Source: a bacterium (GTDB lineage Bacteria > Vulcanimicrobiota > Xenobia > Xenobiales > Xenobiaceae). From it: DNA of 40,493 nucleotides. This document shows, piece after piece, positions 6,801 through 13,937 of this stretch. Location of the stretch: assembly GCA_022839105.1 (NCBI GenBank), contig JALHDH010000037.1:1-40493 (forward strand), written 5' to 3'. Position numbers and translations under genes: made by a program. The stretch's first letter is position 1; each line of letters starts with the position of its first letter. The notes under the pieces are model-generated. The model did no database searches. It saw nothing but the letters and a program-made list of their open reading frames with translations, and was not told the origin of the DNA.

Positions 6801-8658
6801 CCTCGCGATACAGCCCGGCCAGATCCGCCTGGTTGCGGGCCAGCGCCTCGGGAGAGGAGGTCTTCAGGTTGAAGGCCCGCTCTTTTTCCAAGGCAAAGAA
6901 CAACTGGTGGTCCCGATCGGAGAAGAGCCCTCCGGTCTGGGTCGAATCGGCCGTCCGATGGGTCTCCTCGTGGGCGACCACGTCGGCGAGGTATCTTTCG
7001 CCCCGGTCCTGACGCAGAAGCTCCGTCGAGTAGAGCACGTTGTTGCTCTGGGTGGCGTAGGTGGCGGGAGCCGCCAGGATCTCGTCGAGATTCGACGGCG
7101 GGCTTCCGTCCTTGGAAGGAGCGAGGAAGCCGTGCTCTTCCAGGGCCTTGCGCTTGTTTTCCGGAGAGGTGTCGGTCAGGACGATCGTTCCCATGGAGCG
7201 CCGGGTCTGCTCGTCGAGGCCCATGGACAGGTACTCGTCGAGCACGCCCTGGCGCATCTGCACCCGTTCCTGGGGGTCCGAGACGTACTGGTCCTGGATC
7301 CGGCGGGCGTAGCCCAGGGCCTCCTGCTGTCTCTCGGGGGGCTGGCCCGCCACGTAGTTCTCATACCACTTGCGGTCCTGTGGCGAGAGCCCTTCATACC
7401 ACTCGGCCACCTTCTGGTGCTCGGCGGCTGGAAGCCCGCTCACCCCTGGCAGGGTTCCGATGGGCGGGTTGGGCTCCGACGGCGCACCGGTTCCGGCCGT
7501 GGAGGCCACCGAACCTGCCGCTCCGGCTGCCGCGGTGACCAGGGTCCCGGCCAGCGGACTGAAGACTCCCAGCACATCCCCGATCACGGACTTCAGCAAG
7601 GGGCTGGAGGTCTTCTGCTCCGCCGTCGCGGTGGACGGCTCCTGAGGCGTCGTCTCCGCGGCGCCCTTCCCCAGGATCTTCCCCAACAGTCCGCTCAAGG
7701 GTCCGGAGGCCTCCTGGGAGGCCGGAGCCGGAGCGGGAGTCTCTCGGGAGGGCAGCCCGAAGACCTTGACCAGGGCCCCCAGCACGCCCTCCGGCCTGGA
7801 GGGTTCCTCGACGGCCTGGGTCGCCTGCGTGGAGGTCGGCTTCTGCTCCGCCTGGTCCCCTCCCAGCCCCAGGACCCGCCCCAGCGTCCCCAGCACGCCT
7901 TCGGGCCTGGAAGGCTCCTCGGCGGGCTTCTCCTGGGCAGCCGGAGCGCCGGTCGTCTTCTGGGCGGTCGGGGTCGGGTCCCCTCCCAGCCCCAGGACCC
8001 GGCCCAGGGTCCCCAGCACGCCTTCGGGCCTGGAGGGCTCCTCGGCGGGCTTCTCCCGGGCAGCCGACCCGCTCTTCGGGTCCGCGACGGCCTCGGGCTC
8101 GGCCTGCAGGGCCTCCAGGAGGTCCTGGGTGCTGGAGCTCTCCATGCAAGGAAGTTCGGCTTCCGCCCCACCGGGCTGGGAGGGAGCGTTGGGAGCGGCC
8201 TGCTCTTGGGTGGTCGGGGCCGGGCGCTGCTCTTGAGCCGGCTCGGGCTCCCGCCCGAGAAGCGTCCGCAGGAGCGCAGCGGTGAAGCTGCTCCCCTGCT
8301 TGCCCTCCTTCTTCGAGGAGTCCGGGTCTTCAGAGGAGTCCTGCTCCTCGTCCCGGACCTCCTCCTCCTCCAGATCGGCGCTCCTCTGGAAGCGGTCGGG
8401 GTCCAGGCGCCACGGGCGCGAGACCGTCTCTTCGGCATTCGCGGTGCCTCGGGAGGAAAGGCTCCGGTCTGAAGTCTCGGCGGATGCGCTCGAGCCCGAC
8501 TTCGCCGAGGTGGCCGGTGAGGATTTCGCCTCCGTCCCGGCCTTGGCGGGCGACTCCGCCTGGCGGGCCACCTGGGTCTTCTGGGCGACCCGGGCCTCGA
8601 TGGCTCGGCGGACGCTGGCCACCGGGTTGATGGTCTTCTTGGTGTTGTCAGTGCTCAC
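3823..8658 (-). CDS. Giant multidomain protein: HEXXH metallopeptidase-like, EF-hand, 17-residue helical repeats, C-terminal zinc knuckle
   Basis: A 1611-aa protein that I cannot assign to a known family. Order of parts: charged disordered N-terminus (1-125); a linker (126-364) with six short hydrophobic helices of the type GVLGTLGRVLGLGG; a domain (about 410-680) with HEETH at 563-567 and an EEYFA segment at 641-645 that could supply the third zinc ligand, as in gluzincins such as the anthrax lethal-factor family; a Pro/Thr/Ser-rich linker; one EF-hand loop (D879, D881, D883, D890); another Pro-rich linker; a helical solenoid (about 993-1347) built largely of 17-residue repeats; a Pro/Ala-rich tail; and a knuckle CPEC-x9-CARC (C1576, C1579, C1589, C1592). 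No signal peptide is seen. The GTG start overlaps the TGA of the upstream HEAT gene by four bases (GTGA). Peptidase activity is inferred from motif only. Confidence 0.8.
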   Translation of the reverse strand: MSTDNTKKTINPVASVRRAIEARVAQKTQVARQAESPAKAGTEAKSSPATSAKSGSSASAETSDRSLSSRGTANAEETVSRPWRLDPDRFQRSADLEEEEVRDEEQDSSEDPDSSKKEGKQGSSFTAALLRTLLGREPEPAQEQRPAPTTQEQAAPNAPSQPGGAEAELPCMESSSTQDLLEALQAEPEAVADPKSGSAAREKPAEEPSRPEGVLGTLGRVLGLGGDPTPTAQKTTGAPAAQEKPAEEPSRPEGVLGTLGRVLGLGGDQAEQKPTSTQATQAVEEPSRPEGVLGALVKVFGLPSRETPAPAPASQEASGPLSGLLGKILGKGAAETTPQEPSTATAEQKTSSPLLKSVIGDVLGVFSPLAGTLVTAAAGAAGSVASTAGTGAPSEPNPPIGTLPGVSGLPAAEHQKVAEWYEGLSPQDRKWYENYVAGQPPERQQEALGYARRIQDQYVSDPQERVQMRQGVLDEYLSMGLDEQTRRSMGTIVLTDTSPENKRKALEEHGFLAPSKDGSPPSNLDEILAAPATYATQSNNVLYSTELLRQDRGERYLADVVAHEETHRTADSTQTGGLFSDRDHQLFFALEKERAFNLKTSSPEALARNQADLAGLYREANPGVTQSEARAWAQNALSDSEEYFASMGALQKMTREEPGVARRVEAFDPDMATLVRHAEAGTLPSDKKFLQSMSTEDLSVRYGVDRADLTRFEGHQDDSGKRLALERFLLESVGLAWLGTNPTGSQNYGGAGQQEPPVQSTSPSGGVRPVSSTTPTTPATTPASSPPATTPTSGSQSGPAPTAPSSTPPANTQPASSQAPVASRPSSSGGGIWSAVSSWLNQVATGFSSLGNAALSLTEIQQLLPPGVDLAGVDLQTLDLDGDGQVTRADLNRLAQMAGTPGQATESRPNTPLSRLLLQLGGQGTQPGSLASVFEGVAARRLGGPGAIPPPAGGPGTPQVPSTLPSASPQPAGPAAPGSGAAPSAGPPRDPGMTALRVGIFREATAHLEGVASGQQRPGGLWALNSLGQEADGRWGLADAFETLVTGAKGPDRMMGVFRHAASSPDQALAMSAVLKGMAEVAPDRAVGVMLLTTDAPGGSESVGRLFSAMSREPSGAVNLAQFLQAAATNPASSRGLWELMDTLTTPTLEDAGGGTRIAGALGRSSDWVQGSQALTRTFSTLLQTEGGGVRFANLIHRMSDSNQGAADTARLLQNMAFDKEGGREVARMLAQGTQSRSGARAVVESLNRMAATREGGLAVGRLFLGVSGSRDGARLLANLSRDSSSAGPLLSLLNRLEANPPAAARFSRALDQIASEPRLRSEVAIFRGRLAASPELDSALQRVWVPQAQSSAPQGAPLPLTWGGALAMEQAGVGRLLAGPSTPAASVPVAPSAGLDAPIAASPEGAGSGQRQGQDGAPQGERRGFAATLAAPSEAGVSARPEAPARIGWPALGEAGLPAATAPAPTPAKGEAAPIQADLRPPTADKSAGQAASTGSLPSEQGEIAARRPDPVRPGLVTAEGTLSLQTAQGARASLETPQPVRSSGESADSAKGPATPFRPGDYYSEDTLRSLRLCPECGFRTSSAGVCARCVASAFREGRVTRVVVGISW
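4846..5202 (-). repeat. Seven exact-length 17-residue helical repeats within the giant protein
   Basis: Residues 1153-1271 of the 1611-aa protein divide without gaps into seven units of 17 residues, for example QGSQALTRTFSTLLQTE, GGGVRFANLIHRMSDSN and EGGREVARMLAQGTQSR. The shared pattern is small residues (Gly/Ser) at positions 1-3, a hydrophobic pair near 9-10 and another near 13. More units of 17 occur on both sides with a few insertions (for example SGAVNLAQFLQAAATNP and PAAARFSRALDQIASEP). One helix per unit would give a solenoid. The DNA is diverged, so this is an old protein-level repeat. Confidence 0.75.
7855..8066 (-). repeat. Near-identical 89-bp direct repeats, period 123 bp
   Basis: Bases 7855-7943 and 7978-8066 are nearly identical and offset by 123 bases (41 codons), so the duplication keeps the frame of the giant protein. 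Each copy encodes EKPAEEPSRPEGVLGTLGRVLGLGG. A third, more diverged copy lies around 7778-7812. This is a recent in-frame tandem duplication, a place where copy number could vary between strains. Confidence 0.85.
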
Positions 8659-10016
8659 GACTCTGCTCCCAGCATCCATCCGTCGATGCCCCGCTGGAGC
8701 GTCTCGCTCCAGGCCTGGATCACCAGGCAGGACATGGATCTCTCGGGTTCGGGCAGGTCCCGCTCGACCCCGAACCTCAGCTCGTCAAGCTCCGCGGCCG
8801 CCTCGGCCAGATCGGAGCAGCAGGCCTGGTCGCCCAGGCTTGCGGAGATCCCGGCCAGGCGCTGCAGGACCTCCCCGGCGGGGCCGCCTGGCATCTCCTC
8901 CTCGCCCGGCTCCCAGGCGATGAGATCCTCGACGCTCTCCACCTCGGTAGCCCGAACGCAGGCGACCAGCAGGGCGCGAAGCTGCCGGACTCCACTCAGG
9001 GGGCTCCAGGCCGGCAGATGGCCCAGGGCCTCCAACATGCAGGTCCTGGCGTGGGCCGGAAGCAAGCGGCCCAGGGGGGTCAGGATCGAAAGGGCCCGGC
9101 ACAGGTCAGCCAAATCAGGATCCCGGGCCATCTCGGCAAGCTGGGCCAGGCTGGGACCATCCTGCATCTCCAGGAGCACGCGCAGGGCCTCCAGGGGCTG
9201 CTCGGGATGGGCGTCCAAGGCCCTCTCCAGTTCCGAGATCCGGGCCAGGGGGCTCTGGACCCAGGGCACATCGGGGAGGGTCCGAAGGGAATCCGCGCCC
9301 GCCTGGGCCGCCTCGCGAACCAGGGGATCGGGGTCCTGGCGGAGCGCCTCCAGGAAGGGAGAAGCCGCAGGGTCCTCGGGATTCAGGGCCTCGGCCAGGG
9401 TGCTGCGGACCGCCGGGTCGGGATCGGCCAGGAGGGTCCAGGTGGCAGGGGTCGGGATCGAGGGCCGATCGGCCAGGGTCGAAGCCAGGGCGATGCGGAC
9501 CCGGACCGAGGGGTCTCGGGCCGCCAGGTCCAGGAGTTCTGCCTCCTCCTCCTCCAGGTAGACGACGGCGGCTGCCCGGACCAGCTCACGAGGGTCTTTC
9601 ACCAGCGAGGTCCTGCCCAGGAAGACGATCAGGCCGCGGACCACCGCATCCAAGAGGACCGCGTCGCCGGACCCGACGGCTTCCTCCAGGCGCTCGTCCA
9701 GGAAGGCCTTCAGTTCCTCAGGGGAATCCCCGGGCGCGACCAGATGCAGGGCCCGGACTCCGCGCAGGCGCATCTCCCAGGAAGGTGAGGCCAGAAGGTC
9801 GATCAGCTCCTCGCGGGCGTAGCGATCCCATCCGGCCCTGGAGCCCAGGGCCGCGCAGGCGGGTTGCCAGACCTGGGCCGAGGGCTCGCGGACGAGCCTG
9901 TGGAGCAGGAAGCGCTCTTCCGGATTCCATTCGTGCGCGACACCCCCCAGGGCCTCGGCCTGCTGACGCAGGGCCTCCAGGGGCTCGGGGTCCCCGAATA
10001 CGGCTTGTCCCTGCAA
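8655..10016 (-). CDS. HEAT-repeat protein
   Basis: A 453-aa all-helical protein with HEAT/ARM-type repeats. Typical units are WQPACAALGSRAGWDRYAREELIDLLASPSWEMRLRGVRALH (about 52-93), DPSVRVRIALASTLADRP, DPDPAVRSTLAEAL and DPDPLVREAAQAGADSL. Such solenoids serve as protein-binding scaffolds. No transmembrane helix or signal peptide is visible. The start is TTG at 10016, chosen because a strong GAGGAGGG site lies seven bases before it and no better start is nearby. It is the first gene of the leftward PilT-linked run, and its TGA overlaps the GTG of the giant protein gene by four bases, so the two are likely made together and may bind each other. Confidence 0.75.
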   Translation of the reverse strand: MQGQAVFGDPEPLEALRQQAEALGGVAHEWNPEERFLLHRLVREPSAQVWQPACAALGSRAGWDRYAREELIDLLASPSWEMRLRGVRALHLVAPGDSPEELKAFLDERLEEAVGSGDAVLLDAVVRGLIVFLGRTSLVKDPRELVRAAAVVYLEEEEAELLDLAARDPSVRVRIALASTLADRPSIPTPATWTLLADPDPAVRSTLAEALNPEDPAASPFLEALRQDPDPLVREAAQAGADSLRTLPDVPWVQSPLARISELERALDAHPEQPLEALRVLLEMQDGPSLAQLAEMARDPDLADLCRALSILTPLGRLLPAHARTCMLEALGHLPAWSPLSGVRQLRALLVACVRATEVESVEDLIAWEPGEEEMPGGPAGEVLQRLAGISASLGDQACCSDLAEAAAELDELRFGVERDLPEPERSMSCLVIQAWSETLQRGIDGWMLGAES

Positions 10017-10229
10017 ACTTGAGCCCTCCTCCCCGTCTTGAGCCCGCCCCGGGCCCTCCTTGCGCCCCCGGATTCCAGGAACCGGGAAGACTGCCAGGGA
10101 TCCGCCCCCGATGTCAGGATAGATTCAAGCGAGGTCTCCCCAAACCGCCGGAGATGAACTCCATGTTAAAGATATGGACTTTCTGTAACAAGATTGTGAA
10201 CCGCCTGCGGGCCTGAACCCAAAGCCCCC

Positions 10230-11102
10230 TCACCGAGGGTCCGGACGATCCGAGTCGGTCGACCAGGTCAGCACCGTCTCGGGGGGACTTTCGACCAGGG
10301 CAGAGGCCTTGGGACCTTGAGGGCGGGCCTGGCGCCCCGGGGGAACGCGACGCGACTCGGACGGGGCCGGGCGGGCCACCTCCTGGGCCCGGGAATCGGA
10401 GACAACCGGAGAGGCCCAGTCCAGAGGGTCGCTCAACTCCACCCGCCCGGCAGATTCCAGGGCCTGGGCCAGGGCATGGACGCAGGAAAGGAAGAGCGGG
10501 AAGCCGAGGAAGGAGACCACCAGGAGGCTGAGCAGGGTTCCCGGGATCAGGCTGCTCAAGCCGGCCAGGGCCGAACTTCCCAGCGTCCAGGCCAGGACGA
10601 CCAGCAGATAACCCTTCCCGGTGGAGGAGACCCGTTCGGCCAGGTCCAGCAGGCGGAAACAGGAGGCCACCTCCAGGTTCTCGGCATAGAGGGCCAAGGC
10701 CATCCAGGCGGCGCCATTGAAGGCCAGATAGACCAGAAGACCGACCAGGCCGATCCAGAAGCGCCCGCCGGCATGATGACCGCCCAGGCCCGAGCCGAAG
10801 ATCAGGAAGGCCAGGGGAAGGGAGACGACCAGGTAGAGCAGGCCGAAGACCAGGGCATGGCAGAGCAGGCCGGCTGACGCCGAGAGCCCCCTGAAGAAGA
10901 CCGGACCGAATTCGGAAAAATCCGGGAGGACGGAATCCTGGCGTTCCTTCGCCACGTTCCGGAAGACCTCCACCCCCACCCCGACCAGGGTGGCCCAGCC
11001 CAGGATCGGGATCAGACCCAACACCCCTCCCAGAGCCAGCTTGCGCAGCCAATCCGGATCCTCGCGATAGAAGGTGAGGGCGCGCTTGAAATCGATCCCC
11101 AT
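10230..11102 (-). CDS. DUF4013 domain membrane protein
   Basis: A 290-aa inner-membrane protein. The N-terminal MGIDFKRALTFYREDPDWLRKLALGGVLGLIPILGW is the hallmark of the DUF4013 family (function unknown), followed by about five or six hydrophobic segments up to residue 200 and a disordered Pro/Ser/Arg-rich cytoplasmic-type tail (about 215-290). I chose ATG 11102, with GGAG five bases upstream, over the GTG two codons earlier. It lies downstream of the FUN14 gene on the same strand after an 87-base gap holding a perfect inverted repeat. The 213-base gap after it (10017-10229) has a less G+C-rich stretch (about 10150-10200) that probably carries the promoter of the HEAT gene, but I could not pick boxes with confidence. 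Confidence 0.8.
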   Translation of the reverse strand: MGIDFKRALTFYREDPDWLRKLALGGVLGLIPILGWATLVGVGVEVFRNVAKERQDSVLPDFSEFGPVFFRGLSASAGLLCHALVFGLLYLVVSLPLAFLIFGSGLGGHHAGGRFWIGLVGLLVYLAFNGAAWMALALYAENLEVASCFRLLDLAERVSSTGKGYLLVVLAWTLGSSALAGLSSLIPGTLLSLLVVSFLGFPLFLSCVHALAQALESAGRVELSDPLDWASPVVSDSRAQEVARPAPSESRRVPPGRQARPQGPKASALVESPPETVLTWSTDSDRPDPR

Positions 11103-11112
11103 GTCCACTCCG

Positions 11113-11130
11113 TGACAGGACCCCCTGTCA
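11113..11130. promoter_or_regulatory. Perfect inverted repeat TGACAGG-N4-CCTGTCA before the DUF4013 gene
   Basis: A 7-4-7 perfect palindrome located 10 bases upstream of the ATG at 11102, overlapping the leader just before its ribosome site. It could be an operator for a dimeric repressor or an RNA hairpin in the leader. It has no T-run, so a terminator for the FUN14 gene is less likely. Confidence 0.4.
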
Positions 11131-11189
11131 GAGAAGGTCTTCGCCGCCCCGCGAGCGTTTCCCCCGCCCCGGCCGGGTCAGGGAAGGGT

Positions 11190-11516
11190 TCATTTCAGGC
11201 GCCAGCCCAGGACGACCCCGCCGGCAAAACCGACCAGCGAGGCCGAAAGGTGACGGACCATCGCCAGCAGCCAGGCTCCCGCGGTGCGGCTTCCATCCTC
11301 CAGGCCGTTCCCCACTGCGTCCCAGTTGACCACGACGAAGCCCGAGGACATCAAACCGTAGAGGATCAGGATCACGATCCCGGTGACCAGCAGGGCGACG
11401 CGCGTCGCCACCCGCATGGCGTAGCCCACGGCCATGCCGGCCAGCGCCCCCCCTCCGAGCATGAAGATGGTAGAGGTCAGAAACGATCCCCCAGGAACCA
11501 CGTCCACGGAATTCAT
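11190..11516 (-). CDS. FUN14 family membrane protein
   Basis: A 108-aa small membrane protein. Glycine-rich hydrophobic segments GGGALAGMAVGYAMRVATRVALLVTGIVILILYGLM and SASLVGFAGGVVLGWRLK flank the conserved FVVVNWDAVG motif, which together define the FUN14 domain (mitochondrial FUNDC1 in eukaryotes; role in bacteria unknown). The start is uncertain: ATG 11516 and GTG 11519 have a GAGG too close, while GTG 11507 has that site at a normal distance. It lies 52 bases after the stop of the exported 132-aa protein and likely shares its transcript. Confidence 0.75.
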   Translation of the reverse strand: MNSVDVVPGGSFLTSTIFMLGGGALAGMAVGYAMRVATRVALLVTGIVILILYGLMSSGFVVVNWDAVGNGLEDGSRTAGAWLLAMVRHLSASLVGFAGGVVLGWRLK

Positions 11517-11568
11517 CACCTCGACGGATACGAAATCCCCCGCAGACCAGACCGGTCAGGGCGGAGGT

Positions 11569-11967
11569 TCAGGGATTGGGGGAGCCCGGCAGGCGGACCT
11601 GGCGCCCCTGGATGCGGACCACCGTGGGGGGAGCCATCGGACCGCGGACCTCCACCTCCTCGACCTTGCCCGGAGGCAGGAAGTCGGATCGACGGAGGTG
11701 GCGCGCGGCGCGCCGCTCGAACATCACCGAATTCACCGACGAGCCATCCTGATAGATCGTATCGTTGAGGGTCCGGATGTTCCAGATGGCCTGCTCGGAG
11801 TCGACCACTTCCAACTCCAGTTCCTCCTTGGAAGCGCTCTTGACCTCGGATGGCGCCGGACTGGAGCGGACGCTCGGGGTCCTCTGGGCCGAAGTCGGAC
11901 CGGCCAGCCCGAAGAGGACAAAGAGTGCCAGTCCCAAGAGGGCGCCGAAGACGAGAATCCTGGACAT
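11569..11967 (-). CDS. Small exported protein, unknown function
   Basis: A 132-aa protein starting at an ATG with GGAGG four bases upstream. Residues 4-28 form a hydrophobic signal segment ending in TSA-QR, a plausible signal peptidase I site. The mature part begins with a Ser/Pro-rich linker, then an acidic helix, NIRTLNDTIYQDGSSVNSVMFERRAARHLRR and a short beta-like C-terminus. I do not recognise a family. It is the first gene of a leftward group with FUN14 and DUF4013 genes. The 243-base spacer to the divergent pepA (11968-12210) must hold promoters for both directions, but no clear boxes stand out. Confidence 0.7.
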   Translation of the reverse strand: MSRILVFGALLGLALFVLFGLAGPTSAQRTPSVRSSPAPSEVKSASKEELELEVVDSEQAIWNIRTLNDTIYQDGSSVNSVMFERRAARHLRRSDFLPPGKVEEVEVRGPMAPPTVVRIQGRQVRLPGSPNP

Positions 11968-12210
11968 GCCACCTCCGTTCCCGAGGCATGGCCCCCGGGC
12001 GCCGAGCCCTTCCACCCCGGGCGGGGATTTCCTGGCCCCGTGGACGCTCCCCTGGAGAAGCTGGTTGAGGATCGCGGTGGGGAACGGAGCCTCCGCAGAA
12101 GTCCGCGTCGAAGGGAGGGGAGGAGAATGGAGGGATGCGGAAAAAATCCCTTTCCCCGCCCGTGGCGAAACAACCGGATGCGCTGCACTGCAAGCCTGAA
12201 TGGAGGTTCC

Positions 12211-13689
12211 ATGCGCCTCGAGACCGTCCCCACCCCCCCCGCCGATTGGAAGACCGACCTGCTGGTCCTGATCCAGGACTCGGGCCCGAGCCCCTTCGAT
12301 CTCCAGGACCCGGACCTCCAGTCGCGCCTCGAGGAGCTGGCCGCCGCCTACGCCGACGAGACCCTTCAAGGCGAATACCTCTTTGAGCCCCGTCACCGCC
12401 CGGGAATCGGCGCCGTGGTGGTCTATCCCACCGCCTCCGAGAAGGGTTATAGCCTCTGGGAGAACGCCAAGACCTTCGCCTGCCGGGCCATCCAACTGGC
12501 CGCCCGCACGGGACGCAAGCACGTCACCTTCGCCCTGAACGGCCCCGGAGGTGCCGAGCTGGTCTCCCGGGTTGCCGAAGGGGCGACCATGGCGACCTGG
12601 TCCTTCCAGCGCTACAAGAAAAACCCCAAGGACCGTCATGCCGGGATGGTCGTGGAACTGGCGGTCCTGGACCCCGAGAGCGCCTCGGAATCCCTCCATG
12701 AGGGCAGGATCCTGGCCCAGGCCGTGAACCATGCGCGGGATCTCATCAGCGAGCCGGGCGACGTGGTCACCCCGGAGGCCCTGGCCGAGGAAGCCCGCAA
12801 GCTGGCCGAGAGATTCGGTTTTGCCTGCCAGGTCTGGGACGAAAACCGGCTGGCCGAGGAAGGCTTCGCGGGCCTGGTCAAGGTCGGTGGAGGCGCGGCC
12901 CATCCGCCCCGCATGATCGAGCTGACCTTCAACCCGGACGAACCCGGTCCCGACCATCTGGTCCTGTTGGGCAAGGGGGTGACCTTCGACTCGGGCGGCC
13001 TGAGCATCAAGCCCTCCGAGGACATGCACGAGATGAAGGGGGACATGTCCGGTGCGGCCGCGGTCCTGGGAGCCATGCAGGTCCTGGGCGAGTTGCGGCC
13101 CGAGCTGAAGGTCACCGCCCTGCTGGTGGCCGCCGAGAATGCCCCTGATGCCAATGCCGCCCGCCCCGGGGACATCCTGGTCTTCAAGAACGGGATCTCC
13201 GTCCACATCGAGAACACCGACGCCGAGGGGCGCCTGGTCCTGGCGGACGGCCTGTGCCGGGCCGGCGAGATCGGGGCCACCCATATCGTGGACATCGCCA
13301 CCCTGACGGGCGCCTGTGCCCGCGCCCTGGGGCCCTCCTTCACCGGCCTGATGGGCAACAACCGCGACCTGGTCAACGCGATCACCCGGGCAGGCGGAAC
13401 CCAGGGGGAATCCTATTGGAAGCTGCCGCTTCCATTGGAATACAAGGAGATGCTCAAGACGCCGTTCGCCGACATGCGGAACGTGGGCGGCCCGGTGGCT
13501 GGAGCCATGACTGCAGGTCTCTTCCTTCAGGAGTTCGTCCCCGAGTCGACGGCCTGGGTCCACCTGGACATCGCCGGCCCGTTCTGGCGTTCCAAGCCCT
13601 GGAAATACTACGGGGAAGGCCCCACGGGGGCGGGCGTCCGGACCCTGGCGGAACTGGCCCGGAACTGGACGGAATACATGAATCCCTGA
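12211..13689 (+). CDS. pepA: Leucyl aminopeptidase (M17)
   Basis: A 492-aa cytoplasmic dizinc aminopeptidase that removes N-terminal residues from peptides. The catalytic domain is complete: K255 and D260 in LLGKGVTFDSGG, K267, D278 in MKGDMSGAAAV, and D337, E339 and R341 in the family signature NTDAEGRL. The N-terminal regulatory domain (about 1-165) is present, and length matches the family (about 480-500). ATG 12211 has GGAGG four bases upstream and begins a typical N-terminus; the open frame further upstream is shadow. A GC-rich hairpin follows the stop, so it appears monocistronic. Confidence 0.95.
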   Translation: MRLETVPTPPADWKTDLLVLIQDSGPSPFDLQDPDLQSRLEELAAAYADETLQGEYLFEPRHRPGIGAVVVYPTASEKGYSLWENAKTFACRAIQLAARTGRKHVTFALNGPGGAELVSRVAEGATMATWSFQRYKKNPKDRHAGMVVELAVLDPESASESLHEGRILAQAVNHARDLISEPGDVVTPEALAEEARKLAERFGFACQVWDENRLAEEGFAGLVKVGGGAAHPPRMIELTFNPDEPGPDHLVLLGKGVTFDSGGLSIKPSEDMHEMKGDMSGAAAVLGAMQVLGELRPELKVTALLVAAENAPDANAARPGDILVFKNGISVHIENTDAEGRLVLADGLCRAGEIGATHIVDIATLTGACARALGPSFTGLMGNNRDLVNAITRAGGTQGESYWKLPLPLEYKEMLKTPFADMRNVGGPVAGAMTAGLFLQEFVPESTAWVHLDIAGPFWRSKPWKYYGEGPTGAGVRTLAELARNWTEYMNP

Positions 13690-13720
13690 GGATTTGACCC
13701 CCCCAGGCAATGAATCGACG

Positions 13721-13747
13721 GGAAGGCCTCCATCAAGGGGGCCTTCC
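13721..13747 (+). terminator. Hairpin terminator after pepA
   Basis: An 11-bp stem (GGAAGGCCTCC paired with GGGGGCCTTCC, one G-U pair) with a five-base ATCAA loop, starting 32 bases after the pepA stop. Only TGTTG follows, so the T-run is weak, but the stem is strong and correctly placed. Confidence 0.6.
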
Positions 13748-13805
13748 TGTTGAATTCTGCTCGAGCCTTCTGCTGTTCCCGGCAGGTGCACCCTGCGCCC
13801 GGAGA

Positions 13806-13836
13806 GAAAGCCCGAAGGGTTCTTTCGGATCTTTTT
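13806..13836 (+). terminator. Terminator-like hairpin in the hppA leader
   Basis: GAAAGCCC and GGG-TT-CTTTC pair around a GAA triloop (8 bp with a two-base bulge), followed by GGATC and five Ts. It sits about 100 bases before the hppA ATG and after the pepA hairpin. It could be a second terminator for pepA or an attenuator in the hppA leader. Confidence 0.4.
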
Positions 13837-13937
13837 GTGCGGTCCCGGGGATCCGGACCGCTCCCGACCGTTGCGGACCCCTGGGAAGCTCAAATACCCG
13901 ACCTGCGACGGCCGACCTGACGTGCAAGGAGCAGGAA

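Noticed and set aside
11968..13893. Minus-strand frame running through pepA into the 132-aa exported protein.
   Set aside because: Only the last 132 codons have a ribosome site and a signal peptide; the rest is antisense to pepA.
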